Shown: piece after piece, positions 8,844 through 16,973 of the stretch
Layout: every line of letters starts with the position of its first letter
Numbering within the stretch: position 1 is the first letter of the stretch
Source of the DNA: an uncultured Duncaniella sp.
GTDB lineage: Bacteria > Bacteroidota > Bacteroidia > Bacteroidales > Muribaculaceae
Reading direction: 5' to 3'
DNA length: 64,000 nucleotides
NCBI GenBank assembly: GCA_910589485.1
Contig: CAJUSW010000009.1
Coordinates: 112,718-176,717 of the forward strand
Position numbers and translations under genes: made by a program
Notes under the pieces: generated by a model
The model's database searches: none
Seen by the model: only the letters and a program-made list of their open reading frames with translations
What the model was told of the DNA's origin: nothing

Positions 8844-9620
8844 TCAGAGGTTAAGGAATGATGTGAGCGGGCTGGTGGCCGATGCTGAATCGGATATTGA
8901 GCCGAGGCCTGCGAGATACGCTTTCCGGCCGGCCTCGACCGCGAGGCGGAATGCTACAGCCATTTCCACGGGGTTGCCGGCAACAGCGATTGCAGTGTTC
9001 ACAAGCACCGCGTCGGCTCCGAGCTCCATGGCGTCGGCTGCATGTGACGGTGCTCCGAGTCCGGCATCAATCACAACAGGCACACGGCTTTCGGCAATTA
9101 TTATCTCAAGCAGATCGCGGGTCTTGAGGCCCTTGTTGGTGCCGATAGGTGCGCCTAACGGCATCACGGCGGCGGTGCCTACATCCTCGAGTCGCTTGCA
9201 CAACACTGGGTCGGCCTGAATATAGGGGAGTACTTTGAAACCCTGTGAGGCAAGGATCTCAGTGGCCTTCAATGTCTCGATGGGGTCAGGGAGCAGATAT
9301 TTGGGGTCGGGGTGGATCTCGAGCTTTATAAAATCTGTTCCGAAACAGTCCCTGGCGAGATTGGCGGCAAGCACAGCCTCCTCGGCGGTCCTAACCCCTG
9401 AGGTGTTGGGGAGCAACTGCACATTGTCGCGGTTGATGTGGGCGAGCATATCGTCCTCCTCGCCATGTTGCATGTCGATGCGTTTCATTGCAACTGTCAC
9501 CATCTGAGATCCGGACGCGAGGATGGATTCGAGCATGAGCTCATTGGAGGAAAATTTCCCAGTGCCGACAAATAAGCGGGATGAGAATTCCTTGCCACCT
9601 ATAATAAGAGAGTCGTTCAT
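8844..9620 (-). CDS. thiG: Thiazole synthase
   Basis: Condenses deoxyxylulose phosphate, dehydroglycine and ThiS-carried sulfur into thiazole phosphate. The 258-residue (beta/alpha)8 protein has VTVAMKRID near the N-terminus (with the Schiff-base lysine region), PLGAPIGTNKGL and VIDAGLGAPSHAADAMELGADAVLVNTAIAVAGNP. It sits between thiE and thiC on the same strand, as expected for a ThiG-ThiH-ThiS system. Confidence 0.95.
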   Translation of the reverse strand: MNDSLIIGGKEFSSRLFVGTGKFSSNELMLESILASGSQMVTVAMKRIDMQHGEEDDMLAHINRDNVQLLPNTSGVRTAEEAVLAANLARDCFGTDFIKLEIHPDPKYLLPDPIETLKATEILASQGFKVLPYIQADPVLCKRLEDVGTAAVMPLGAPIGTNKGLKTRDLLEIIIAESRVPVVIDAGLGAPSHAADAMELGADAVLVNTAIAVAGNPVEMAVAFRLAVEAGRKAYLAGLGSISDSASATSPLTSFLNL

Positions 9621-9680
9621 AATATAGATCCTTATTTATTATATAGATCCTTATTTATTGTTGAGTTTTTATTTATTGTT
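9619..9680. repeat. Short tandem duplications between thiE and thiG
   Basis: Two adjacent direct repeats: ATATAGATCCTTATTTATT occurs twice in a row, followed by GTTGAGTTTTT-ATTTATT and a second GTTGAGTTTTT. The second pair includes the last codons and stop of thiE (LNNK-stop), so the end of the gene has been copied just downstream. This looks like replication slippage. Confidence 0.7.
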
Positions 9681-10289
9681 GAGTTTTTCGAGCAGATTGC
9701 GGGTGTATTCCACAGGATCGTCGGCATTGAGGATCGCTCCGCTTACGGCCACGCCATTGACGCCGGTCGCCATTATGGCCGGGATGTCATCGATAGTGAT
9801 TCCGCCAATGGCTACGATGGGAAGTGTCATACCCGAGTCTCTCACGGCTTTTACAATTTCGCGGTATCCGTCGATCCCGAGTACAGGTGAGAGATTGGAT
9901 TTGGTAGTAGTGTAGCGGAAGGGACCGAGGCCTACATAGTCCACGTCCCATCCACGGAAACGGATTATGTCATCGGCCGTATTGGCAGTAACGCCGATTA
10001 TGGCTTCGGCACCCATTGTCTCACGAGCCTGGAGCGGATTCATGTCGTTTTTCCCGAGATGCACTCCGTGAACTCCCATTTCCATGGCGAGTTCCACGCG
10101 ATCGTCGAACACGAGGAAGGCCTCATTTTCCTGGCACATGGGTATGATCTCCAGAGCCGTTTGGCGGAATTCTTCATCGGATGCATCCTTCATGCGCAGT
10201 TGTATCCATTTGCAACCGCCCTCAAGGGCCATCTGGACTTCTTCGGCGATACTGTAGCGATCGCTCGGATGGGTGATAAACATTAACAT
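9669..10289 (-). CDS. thiE: Thiamine-phosphate synthase
   Basis: Joins hydroxymethylpyrimidine diphosphate to thiazole phosphate. The 206-residue TIM barrel shows the ThiE features WIQLRMKDA near the N-terminus, VHLGKNDM for pyrophosphate and Mg binding, YVGLGPFRYTTTK and VAIGGITIDDI with the phosphate-binding glycines. It overlaps the upstream TenI-like gene by 7 bases, implying translational coupling. Of the two ThiE-like proteins in this operon, this one keeps the synthase signature residues. Confidence 0.93.
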   Translation of the reverse strand: MLMFITHPSDRYSIAEEVQMALEGGCKWIQLRMKDASDEEFRQTALEIIPMCQENEAFLVFDDRVELAMEMGVHGVHLGKNDMNPLQARETMGAEAIIGVTANTADDIIRFRGWDVDYVGLGPFRYTTTKSNLSPVLGIDGYREIVKAVRDSGMTLPIVAIGGITIDDIPAIMATGVNGVAVSGAILNADDPVEYTRNLLEKLNNK

Positions 10290-10885
10290 ATTGAAAATCT
10301 TTTGTATTTGTTTGCAAAATTGAAAATATCGTCAGGCGAAGCGCTCCAGGGTATTGCACCGAGCATGGCGTAGCCTGAGAAATTATATGGGGAAAGTTGT
10401 GAGATATTGTCGGGCGAAATGCCCCCCAAGGCGATCACGGGAGTAGCAACTCTGTCGAGCATGAGCAGTTGTTCCCGGGAGAAAGCCGACGGGTAGGAGG
10501 ACTTGGATATGCTGTCGAAAACGGGGCTCAAAGTGACGTACTTATACATGCCGGGCGGACAATCGGCCAATTCCGGTATGGAATGGCATGACCGGCTCAG
10601 CGCTCCATTATACTGCCGAGGGGCCGATGGACAACGGCGATTGAGATGGAGGCCCCCTAAATTGAATTCGTTTATAAGGTCGAAGTGGCCGTGAAGGACA
10701 ATGCGGGAGTGTAATTCCTGGGGGATGCTCTCGATAATGCGCCTGATCTCGTTGCGGGATGCCCCGGGATGCCTCAGGTGCACACGAAACCATCCGGCGT
10801 TCAATAAAGCCGAGATTTTATCACCCTCCAGTTCCACAGGATCCTCTGGGGTGATAGCTATGAGCCGACGCGGTCTATCCTCCAT
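10283..10885 (-). CDS. TenI/ThiE-like protein
   Basis: A 200-residue TIM-barrel protein related to ThiE and TenI. It has LNAGWFRVHLRHPGASRNEIRRII near the N-terminus, GGLHLNRRCP in place of the ThiE GxHLGxxD motif, LSPVFDSISKSSY and VIALGGISPDNI. The HLGQxD-type aspartate needed for Mg-pyrophosphate chemistry is not kept. TenI-type activity (thiazole tautomerase) is therefore more likely than thiamine-phosphate synthesis; this is inference. It overlaps thiS by 11 bases and thiE by 7, so translation is tightly coupled. Confidence 0.75.
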   Translation of the reverse strand: MEDRPRRLIAITPEDPVELEGDKISALLNAGWFRVHLRHPGASRNEIRRIIESIPQELHSRIVLHGHFDLINEFNLGGLHLNRRCPSAPRQYNGALSRSCHSIPELADCPPGMYKYVTLSPVFDSISKSSYPSAFSREQLLMLDRVATPVIALGGISPDNISQLSPYNFSGYAMLGAIPWSASPDDIFNFANKYKRFSIC

Positions 10886-11075
10886 AAAAAGCCTTGATGA
10901 TTACGATTTTATCGCCCTCGTTCAGCTTGGTATCTGCTCTTGAAGCCGAGGGGATTACAGTCCCGTTGACAGCCGTGGCTATTCCCTGGGGGGAGATGCC
11001 TTTGGCTTCGAGAGCATCCAGCAAAGTGGCGTTTTCGGGGACCGGGATGGTTATGTCATTGATTGTTACGTTCAT
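10875..11075 (-). CDS. thiS: Sulfur carrier protein ThiS
   Basis: A 66-residue ubiquitin-like protein ending in Gly-Gly (KAFYGG). The C-terminal glycine is adenylated and then thiocarboxylated to carry sulfur to ThiG. No adenylyltransferase (ThiF) is encoded in this operon, so it must be elsewhere or replaced by a MoeB-type enzyme. The stop overlaps the start of the TenI-like gene. Upstream lies a 339-bp palindromic repeat that separates it from thiD. Confidence 0.93.
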   Translation of the reverse strand: MNVTINDITIPVPENATLLDALEAKGISPQGIATAVNGTVIPSASRADTKLNEGDKIVIIKAFYGG

Positions 11076-11093
11076 AATTCAGATATAACATTT

Positions 11094-11432
11094 AGAGGGT
11101 GTTTAAAAATAAATGTTAAAACCAGAGTCCAATCTCATGAGGTTGTTTCGGTCATGAAAAGAGGGAGCATAGCAGTGGCTATGTGGCCGATTTTCAGGGC
11201 TTAAACAGCCCATGAGATTGGATGCGAATGAGGTAATATCTACTCTTATCATAGTAATCATGATGTCTATTATTTAAATAAAACAAAGAGAGCTTTGCTG
11301 CATGGATGTCTTTTTGGTTAAATTATCCCTAATCCTCGGTCACATAGCTACAGCTATGCTCCCTCTGATTATGAATAATTTATCTCAAAAATACATCCAC
11401 TCTGGTTTAACATTTGTTATTAAACACCCTCT
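11094..11432. repeat. Palindromic element, family A (copy 1, full length)
   Basis: A 339-bp non-coding element fills the thiD-thiS gap. Its termini are near-perfect inverted repeats of about 34 bases beginning AGAGGGTGTTTAAAAA and ending in the complement ACACCCTCT. Inside are two further hairpins, 11129-11221 (CCAATCTCATG against CATGAGATTGG) and 11303-11399 (TGGATGT against ACATCCA). Both hairpin loops carry a GGGAGCATAGC..GGCTATGTG core. A second, inverted copy lies at 50139. No transposase is encoded, and no clear target duplication was seen. Confidence 0.85.
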
Positions 11433-11442
11433 TCTGGACGCG

Positions 11443-12267
11443 CTATGGGCGGTCGGGATTATAGTTTTTTAACCTGCGTGGCGAGAAGAAGTGATTGACA
11501 GGGCCATGTCCGGCTCCGGTAGTGACGAAGGAGCCGGCTTCGAGAGCACGGGTTATATACAGCTTGGCCATGTTGACGGCCTCGGGCAGTTCATAACCGA
11601 GAGCGAGATAGGATGCAATGGCTGACGAGAGGGTGCACCCGGTGCCGTGGGTATTGACTGTGTTGACAGCATCGGCCTTTATTTCGATGCGGTCACGGCA
11701 ATTGTCGATATAAAGAATGTCGGTCTTGAATTGATCATCGGCGCTGTCGCCCCCTTTGAGCAGAACGTTGCGGCACCCCATGTCGGAAAATATATGTGCC
11801 TGGCGGTCAGGATCATGTTCTCCGGTGAGAGCAACGGCCTCACTCATGTTAGGGGTGAGGAGAGAAGAGAGCGGAAAAATACGGCTGATGATGAGATCGA
11901 CGGCATCGTCGGCAAGCAGACGTGATCCTGAGGTCGATACCATCACGGGATCAATCACGAGGTGCTCGGGACGATATTGCCCGAGCCTGTCGGCAATGAC
12001 GGAAGCGACATCCTTGCGGCACAACATTCCGGTCTTTATAGCCAAGGGGGGAATGTCGTCCATGATCATGTCGATCTGGTCGGCCACTATCTGTGGCGTC
12101 GCGGGCATTATAGATCGGACTCCGGTGGTGTTCTGGGCGGTGAGCGATGTTATTACCGACATGGCATAACAACCCAAGGCCGACATTGTCTTGATATCAG
12201 CCTGAATGCCCGCTCCCCCCGAAGGGTCGCTACCTGCAATAGATAAAACCGGGAAGTATCTTCTCAT
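11443..12267 (-). CDS. thiD: Hydroxymethylpyrimidine / phosphomethylpyrimidine kinase
   Basis: Phosphorylates HMP and HMP-phosphate to the diphosphate used by ThiE. The 274-residue ribokinase-fold protein opens with VLSIAGSDPSGGAGIQADIKT, contains DPVMVSTSG, LLTPNMSEA and the catalytic TVNTHGTGCTLSSAIA. It is the first gene after the TPP riboswitch (12338-12418). Whether transcripts continue across the palindromic repeat into thiS is not visible from sequence. Confidence 0.95.
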   Translation of the reverse strand: MRRYFPVLSIAGSDPSGGAGIQADIKTMSALGCYAMSVITSLTAQNTTGVRSIMPATPQIVADQIDMIMDDIPPLAIKTGMLCRKDVASVIADRLGQYRPEHLVIDPVMVSTSGSRLLADDAVDLIISRIFPLSSLLTPNMSEAVALTGEHDPDRQAHIFSDMGCRNVLLKGGDSADDQFKTDILYIDNCRDRIEIKADAVNTVNTHGTGCTLSSAIASYLALGYELPEAVNMAKLYITRALEAGSFVTTGAGHGPVNHFFSPRRLKNYNPDRP

Positions 12268-12337
12268 CGCTATTAATATTACATACTATGACAAAGCGAT
12301 GAGCCGGCAATAGGGCACATGCCCCATGCGTGACGTG

Positions 12338-12418
12338 AATCAATCCCTTCGACGGTACTAACCGTATCAGGTTCAGAGGGTATCATCTCAGCCGTCCGTA
12401 ATGTCCGGCACCCCTTTG
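12338..12418 (-). ncRNA. TPP (THI-box) riboswitch
   Basis: Read on the minus strand, this leader has the conserved THI elements in order: GGGGTGCCGGAC, GGCTGAGATGATACCC, CTGAACCTGATACGG and TCGAAGGGA. It lies between a promoter at 12425-12456 and thiD, so thiamine pyrophosphate should repress the operon. The mechanism (transcription or translation) is not clear; no strong terminator hairpin was seen before the thiD start. Confidence 0.93.
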
Positions 12419-12424
12419 TCAGCA

Positions 12425-12456
12425 CAAAGTTAACTCTTTATATCTATTCTTCCAAA
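12425..12456 (-). promoter_or_regulatory. Promoter of the thiamine operon
   Basis: On the minus strand, TTTG (complement of 12453-12456), 20 bases, TAACTTTG (complement of 12425-12432). The expected start of transcription, near 12418, coincides with the 5' end of the TPP riboswitch. Confidence 0.75.
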
Positions 12457-12488
12457 AAAATCTTTTTTAGCCGGCAAAACTGCCATAT

Positions 12489-13778
12489 TTAACGCGAGTT
12501 AATCCGATACAGGATATGAAGTACTATTCCGCGTGACAGCAGATATGACAGAAACGCTATCCATAATCCGTGATTACCCATTATGGGATACAGGGAGAAG
12601 TAGAGGATGAAATATGTCAGAGTGGCAAATGCCATTGACATGAGCATCTCGCGTGTGCGGGTAATGCCGATAAATACACCGTCCCACGTGAACGCCAAGA
12701 ATCCGGCGAGCGGAATGAGAAGCACCCAATTGAAATACTCTCCGGAAGCCGTGATCACGTTGCTGTCCTCGCTCAAGAGGCGCATTATCCATTCGCCGGC
12801 AATGAAATATATTGCAGTAAATGATACAGCCATGGCAAGGCCCCATCCCAGGAGCGAACGGACACTTTCTCTCAGACGGTCGCTATCGTTGGCGCCAAGG
12901 CAATTTCCGCACATGGCCTCTCCGGCAAAAGCGAAACCGTCCATAAAATAGGAGAAAAGGATGAAAAACTGCATCAGCAGAGTGTTCACTGCCAATATCA
13001 CTGTGCCTTGGGAGGCTCCTGCACGGGTGAACCATACTGTTACGGCAATGAGGCAGCAGGTGCGGAGGAAAATGTCGATATTGACGGAGAAGAATCTCTT
13101 GAGCGCGTGACGCAGGACTACAACACGCATCGGTGGAAATACGGGATGGCATTTACGCCATATGATTACTGCGAATGTGAGCGCGCCAAGCCATTGGGCG
13201 GAGAGAGTGCCGAGAGCGACACCCTCAATTTTCCATCCCAAACCCAGCACGAGCACGAGGCTCACCACAATGTTGGTTATATTTATGATAAACGAAACCC
13301 ACATGGGTGCACGTGGATTCTTGCGGCCGAGCGTCCATCCTGAAAATGTGTAGGTGCACAATACAGCCGGAGCACCCCACACGAGGATCCGGAAATACTT
13401 ACCGGCCATGGCGAGCACTTCATCATGGACCTCCATGATGGCAAATGAAATGTGGCCTATGAGCGGGGAGAGGATTATTATAAGCATAGAGGCCGAGAGG
13501 GCTACAAGAAGTCCGCGGGCGAGCACGAGATTGGCCTCGTTGTTGTCGCCTGATCCATGGGCCTGGGCTGAAAGTCCGCTTGTGCCCATGCGCAGGAATG
13601 CGAACAGCCAGTAAATCATATTGAATACGGTGCCTCCAACGGCGATGGCCGCGATATAGGAGGCATCGCCCATGTGTCCTACAATAGCCACGTCCATCAA
13701 CGCCAACAGGGGGGTGGTGATGTTGGTGATGATGGACGGAATGGCTAATGAAAGTATCTCACGATTGATACTTTTCAT
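12489..13778 (-). CDS. MATE-family efflux transporter
   Basis: A 429-residue inner-membrane protein with about 12 hydrophobic segments in two homologous halves. The start (REILSLAIPSIITNITTPLLALMDVAIVGHMG) is typical of the DinF branch of MATE exporters, which use Na+ or H+ gradients to expel cationic drugs or metabolites. Substrate cannot be told from sequence. It ends 33 bases before the thiamine promoter region and lies 27 bases after the OPT transporter on the same strand. Confidence 0.9.
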   Translation of the reverse strand: MKSINREILSLAIPSIITNITTPLLALMDVAIVGHMGDASYIAAIAVGGTVFNMIYWLFAFLRMGTSGLSAQAHGSGDNNEANLVLARGLLVALSASMLIIILSPLIGHISFAIMEVHDEVLAMAGKYFRILVWGAPAVLCTYTFSGWTLGRKNPRAPMWVSFIINITNIVVSLVLVLGLGWKIEGVALGTLSAQWLGALTFAVIIWRKCHPVFPPMRVVVLRHALKRFFSVNIDIFLRTCCLIAVTVWFTRAGASQGTVILAVNTLLMQFFILFSYFMDGFAFAGEAMCGNCLGANDSDRLRESVRSLLGWGLAMAVSFTAIYFIAGEWIMRLLSEDSNVITASGEYFNWVLLIPLAGFLAFTWDGVFIGITRTREMLMSMAFATLTYFILYFSLYPIMGNHGLWIAFLSYLLSRGIVLHILYRINSR

Positions 13779-13805
13779 CGTTGAATTGTCAATTTCAAAT
13801 TAGAT

Positions 13806-15797
13806 TCAATCTTTAAGTGCCTTGGCGCGCATGGAATCCCAGATGAGATAGATGATGAGCAGGGCATAGACGGCGAGACCTGTCCACTGTGTGGCAATCG
13901 CAGTCATGGGGTTGTCGTACTCGAATCCGAGGAAGCGGGTGAGCGCGGCAAACACGCCAAAGAGGGCACCGCCGGCGATGAGACCCGAGGCGATGAGTGT
14001 GCCACGGTCGTTACGGGCGGCGTTGAGCGACTTGTCCTTGGAACGGCTACCCACAAACCATGCAACGGCTCCACCAACAAGCAGAGGGGTGTTGAGATGC
14101 AAGGGGATGAACATGCCGAGGCAGAATGCGAGAGCAGGTACGCCGAGCCAGTTGAGGATCAGGGCAAGGATGGCACCTACCATGTAGAGTATCCACGGGG
14201 TGTCGCCACCCATCATGAGGGGCTCGATCACCTTGGCCATAGCGTTGGCCTGGGGCGCAACGAGTGCGTTCTCGCCTGAGAATCCGTACACCTGATTGAG
14301 CAGAAGGATGACACCTCCCACAGTGGCGGCGGAAACAAGGGTGCCGAGGAATTTCCATGACTCCTGTTTCTTGGGCGTGGATCCGAGCCAGTAACCAACC
14401 TTAAGGTCGGTTACGAATCCGCCGGCCATTGAGAGGGCGGTACATACCACACCTCCGATCACCATTGAGGCTACAATACCCGAGGTGCCGTTAAGTCCGA
14501 TGGCCACGAAGATAGCCGATGCAACGATGAGGGTCATGAGGGTCATGCCCGAAACAGGGTTGGAACCCACGATGGCGATGGCGTTAGCGGCAACTGTGGT
14601 GAAGAGAAATGCGATAACCGTTACCACGAGCCAAGCCACAAGTGCCTGCCAGAAGGTGTTGATGACGCCTACCCAGAAGAAGATGAGAACTGCCACGAGA
14701 GCGATGGCCACGAAGAAAACAATATGCTTCATGGAGATATCGGTCTGCCAACGCACGGTCTTTGTAGCCGAGGCATTGCCCTTGAGTTCGCGTGACGCAA
14801 GACCTACAGCTTCGGAAATGATGCTGCGTGATTTAATGATTCCGATGATTCCGGCCATGGCTATACCACCGATACCTATCAGACGGGCATAGTCGGCAAA
14901 AATCTCGGCAGGGGCGAGAGCGGTGATCTCGGCGGCGCCATATGTTCCCATGAGGGGAACGATCACCCACCACACAAAGATGGATCCGGCGAAAATGATG
15001 AAGGCGTATTTCAGGCCGATGATGTAGCCGAGACCGAGGACCGCGGCAGTGGTGTTACAGCTCACCACGAGTTTGGTCTTTTCGGCCAGATGCTGTCCCC
15101 ATGAAGTGACCATGGTGTTGAGCGTTCCTGCCCACCAACCGAATGTCTCGACAAGGTAATCATAGAGACCGCCAATGAGTGACGATATCACGAGGGTCTT
15201 GGCCTGTCCGGCATTTGAAGAAGCCTTGCCCAGTCCGCTGGCGAGCACCTGAGTGGTGGCAGTGGCTTCGGGGAAGGGGTATTTGCCGTGCATGTCCTTC
15301 ACGAAATATTTACGGAAGGGGATGAAGAACAGGATGCCGAGGATGCCTCCGAGCAGTGAACTGAGGAATATCTGGAAGAAATTGACCGATATCTCAGGGT
15401 ATTTTGCCTGGAGGATGTACAGAGCCGGAAGGGTAAAGATGGCGCCGGCAACAATCACACCGGAGCAAGCGCCGATGGATTGTATTATGACGTTCTGGCC
15501 CAGAGGGTTCTCCTTCTTGAGTGCGCCTGACAGTCCCACGGCAATGATGGCGATGGGGATTGCGGCCTCAAATACTTGTCCGACTTTCAATCCGAGGTAT
15601 GCGGCCGCGGCGCTGAAGATCACAGCGAGAAGCAGACCCATCGACACGGAGTAGGGGGTCACCTCGGGATAATCTTTTGCCGGGTGCATTATCGGGCGGT
15701 AATGCTCGTCATTTCCGAGCTCGCGAAATGCATTTTCGGGCATTTCGATGGGGTCGGTATCCTGGTACACGACCTCATCAACTTGATTTTTCGACAT
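13806..15797 (-). CDS. OPT-family oligopeptide transporter
   Basis: A 663-residue inner-membrane protein with about 15 or more hydrophobic segments. It matches the bacterial OPT family (COG1297) in the N-terminal stretch AAAAYLGLKVGQVFEAAIPIAI and in the motifs KYPFPEATATTQVL and GFVTDLKVGYWLGSTPKKQE. Family members import oligopeptides or metal chelates by proton symport. The gene ends a minus-strand run that starts with lysC and lysA; spacing from lysA is 17 bases. Confidence 0.9.
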   Translation of the reverse strand: MSKNQVDEVVYQDTDPIEMPENAFRELGNDEHYRPIMHPAKDYPEVTPYSVSMGLLLAVIFSAAAAYLGLKVGQVFEAAIPIAIIAVGLSGALKKENPLGQNVIIQSIGACSGVIVAGAIFTLPALYILQAKYPEISVNFFQIFLSSLLGGILGILFFIPFRKYFVKDMHGKYPFPEATATTQVLASGLGKASSNAGQAKTLVISSLIGGLYDYLVETFGWWAGTLNTMVTSWGQHLAEKTKLVVSCNTTAAVLGLGYIIGLKYAFIIFAGSIFVWWVIVPLMGTYGAAEITALAPAEIFADYARLIGIGGIAMAGIIGIIKSRSIISEAVGLASRELKGNASATKTVRWQTDISMKHIVFFVAIALVAVLIFFWVGVINTFWQALVAWLVVTVIAFLFTTVAANAIAIVGSNPVSGMTLMTLIVASAIFVAIGLNGTSGIVASMVIGGVVCTALSMAGGFVTDLKVGYWLGSTPKKQESWKFLGTLVSAATVGGVILLLNQVYGFSGENALVAPQANAMAKVIEPLMMGGDTPWILYMVGAILALILNWLGVPALAFCLGMFIPLHLNTPLLVGGAVAWFVGSRSKDKSLNAARNDRGTLIASGLIAGGALFGVFAALTRFLGFEYDNPMTAIATQWTGLAVYALLIIYLIWDSMRAKALKD

Positions 15798-15814
15798 GAT
15801 ATTAGGTTTTGGTG

Positions 15815-16966
15815 CTATTTTTCAAAGAAATAGGAAGAGGGGAGAGCCCTGCAGTTGTATTGCGACGCCATGATCTCGCCATATGCACCTGCCGAACGGA
15901 GAGCCAGGAAGTCTCCCCTGCGTAAAGCGGGCAACAGTTCATCCTTGCCGAAGCAATCGGAGGACTCGCATATGGGACCTACCACGTCGTAATGGTGCAT
16001 TTCACCGTTGGGCGATGAAATGTTCTGGATGCAGTGGTGGGCGTTGTACAGGGCGGGGCGGATGAGGTCGGTCATTCCGGCATCGACCACGGCGAAACGT
16101 TTGGTGCTACCGTTCTTAACGTAGAGGACGCGGGTGATGAGACTGCCGCACTGAGCGACTACCGAACGGCCGAGCTCGAAGTGGAGCTGCTGTCCCTGGC
16201 GGAGACGCAGATGGTTGCGGAAAGTCTTGAAGTAACCCTCGAAGTCGGGTATGGGATGGCGGTCAGGATCAGCATAATCGATGCCGAGACCTCCGCCTAC
16301 ATTTATGGAGGCGAATGTCACACCCTTAGCTTCCCATTCGTCCTGAAGACGGTTGATGGTGTCGCACAGCATTATGAACGGTTCGGTCTCGGTGATCTGG
16401 GATCCGATGTGGAAATGGAGGCCGATGAGGTTGATGTGCTCAAGGGTTGAGGCTTTCTCGATGATGTCAGAAAGCTGGTCGAAATTTATGCCGAACTTAT
16501 TCTCAGCAAGTCCTGTGGTTATATACTCGTGAGTGTGGGCATCGATGTTGGGATTTATGCGCAGGGCTATATTGGCCACGCATTGCATGGCGCCGGCTAT
16601 CTCATCGATGATCTCAAGCTCGGGCTCGGACTCCACATTAAAGCATGAAATGCCGTTCCGGAGGGCGAAACGTATCTCGTCGTCGGTTTTACCGACACCT
16701 GCATATACTATCTGATTGTCTCGGAATCCGGCATCCAATGCGGCCTTGATCTCGCCTCCGCTCACGGCATCGACGCCCAGGCCGGCGGCCTGGATGCGAC
16801 GCAGTATGCCGGGGTTGGCATTGGCCTTTATGGCGTAGTGCACATGAAACTGCTCGTCACGTGCTGTGCGCTTGATCTCGGCCAATGTGCGGTCAAGGAG
16901 GGAAAGGTCGTAAAAGTAGAACGGCGTGCCGAGGTCCTTGAATTCAGCTACTGGAAATCTTGACAT
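15815..16966 (-). CDS. lysA: Diaminopimelate decarboxylase
   Basis: PLP enzyme for the last step of lysine synthesis. The 383-residue protein has the PLP lysine in HYAIKANANPGIL, HFHIGSQI, the glycine-rich NVGGGLGIDY and the active-site segment GPICESSDCFGKDE, whose cysteine comes from the partner subunit. It starts 7 bases after lysC ends, so aspartokinase and the last lysine enzyme form one unit. Lysine-rich control could act through LysC. Confidence 0.95.
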   Translation of the reverse strand: MSRFPVAEFKDLGTPFYFYDLSLLDRTLAEIKRTARDEQFHVHYAIKANANPGILRRIQAAGLGVDAVSGGEIKAALDAGFRDNQIVYAGVGKTDDEIRFALRNGISCFNVESEPELEIIDEIAGAMQCVANIALRINPNIDAHTHEYITTGLAENKFGINFDQLSDIIEKASTLEHINLIGLHFHIGSQITETEPFIMLCDTINRLQDEWEAKGVTFASINVGGGLGIDYADPDRHPIPDFEGYFKTFRNHLRLRQGQQLHFELGRSVVAQCGSLITRVLYVKNGSTKRFAVVDAGMTDLIRPALYNAHHCIQNISSPNGEMHHYDVVGPICESSDCFGKDELLPALRRGDFLALRSAGAYGEIMASQYNCRALPSSYFFEK

Positions 16967-16973
16967 GTCGGTG

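Noticed and set aside
11094..11432. Insertion sequence
   Set aside because: No transposase or long frame inside; only terminal and internal inverted repeats.
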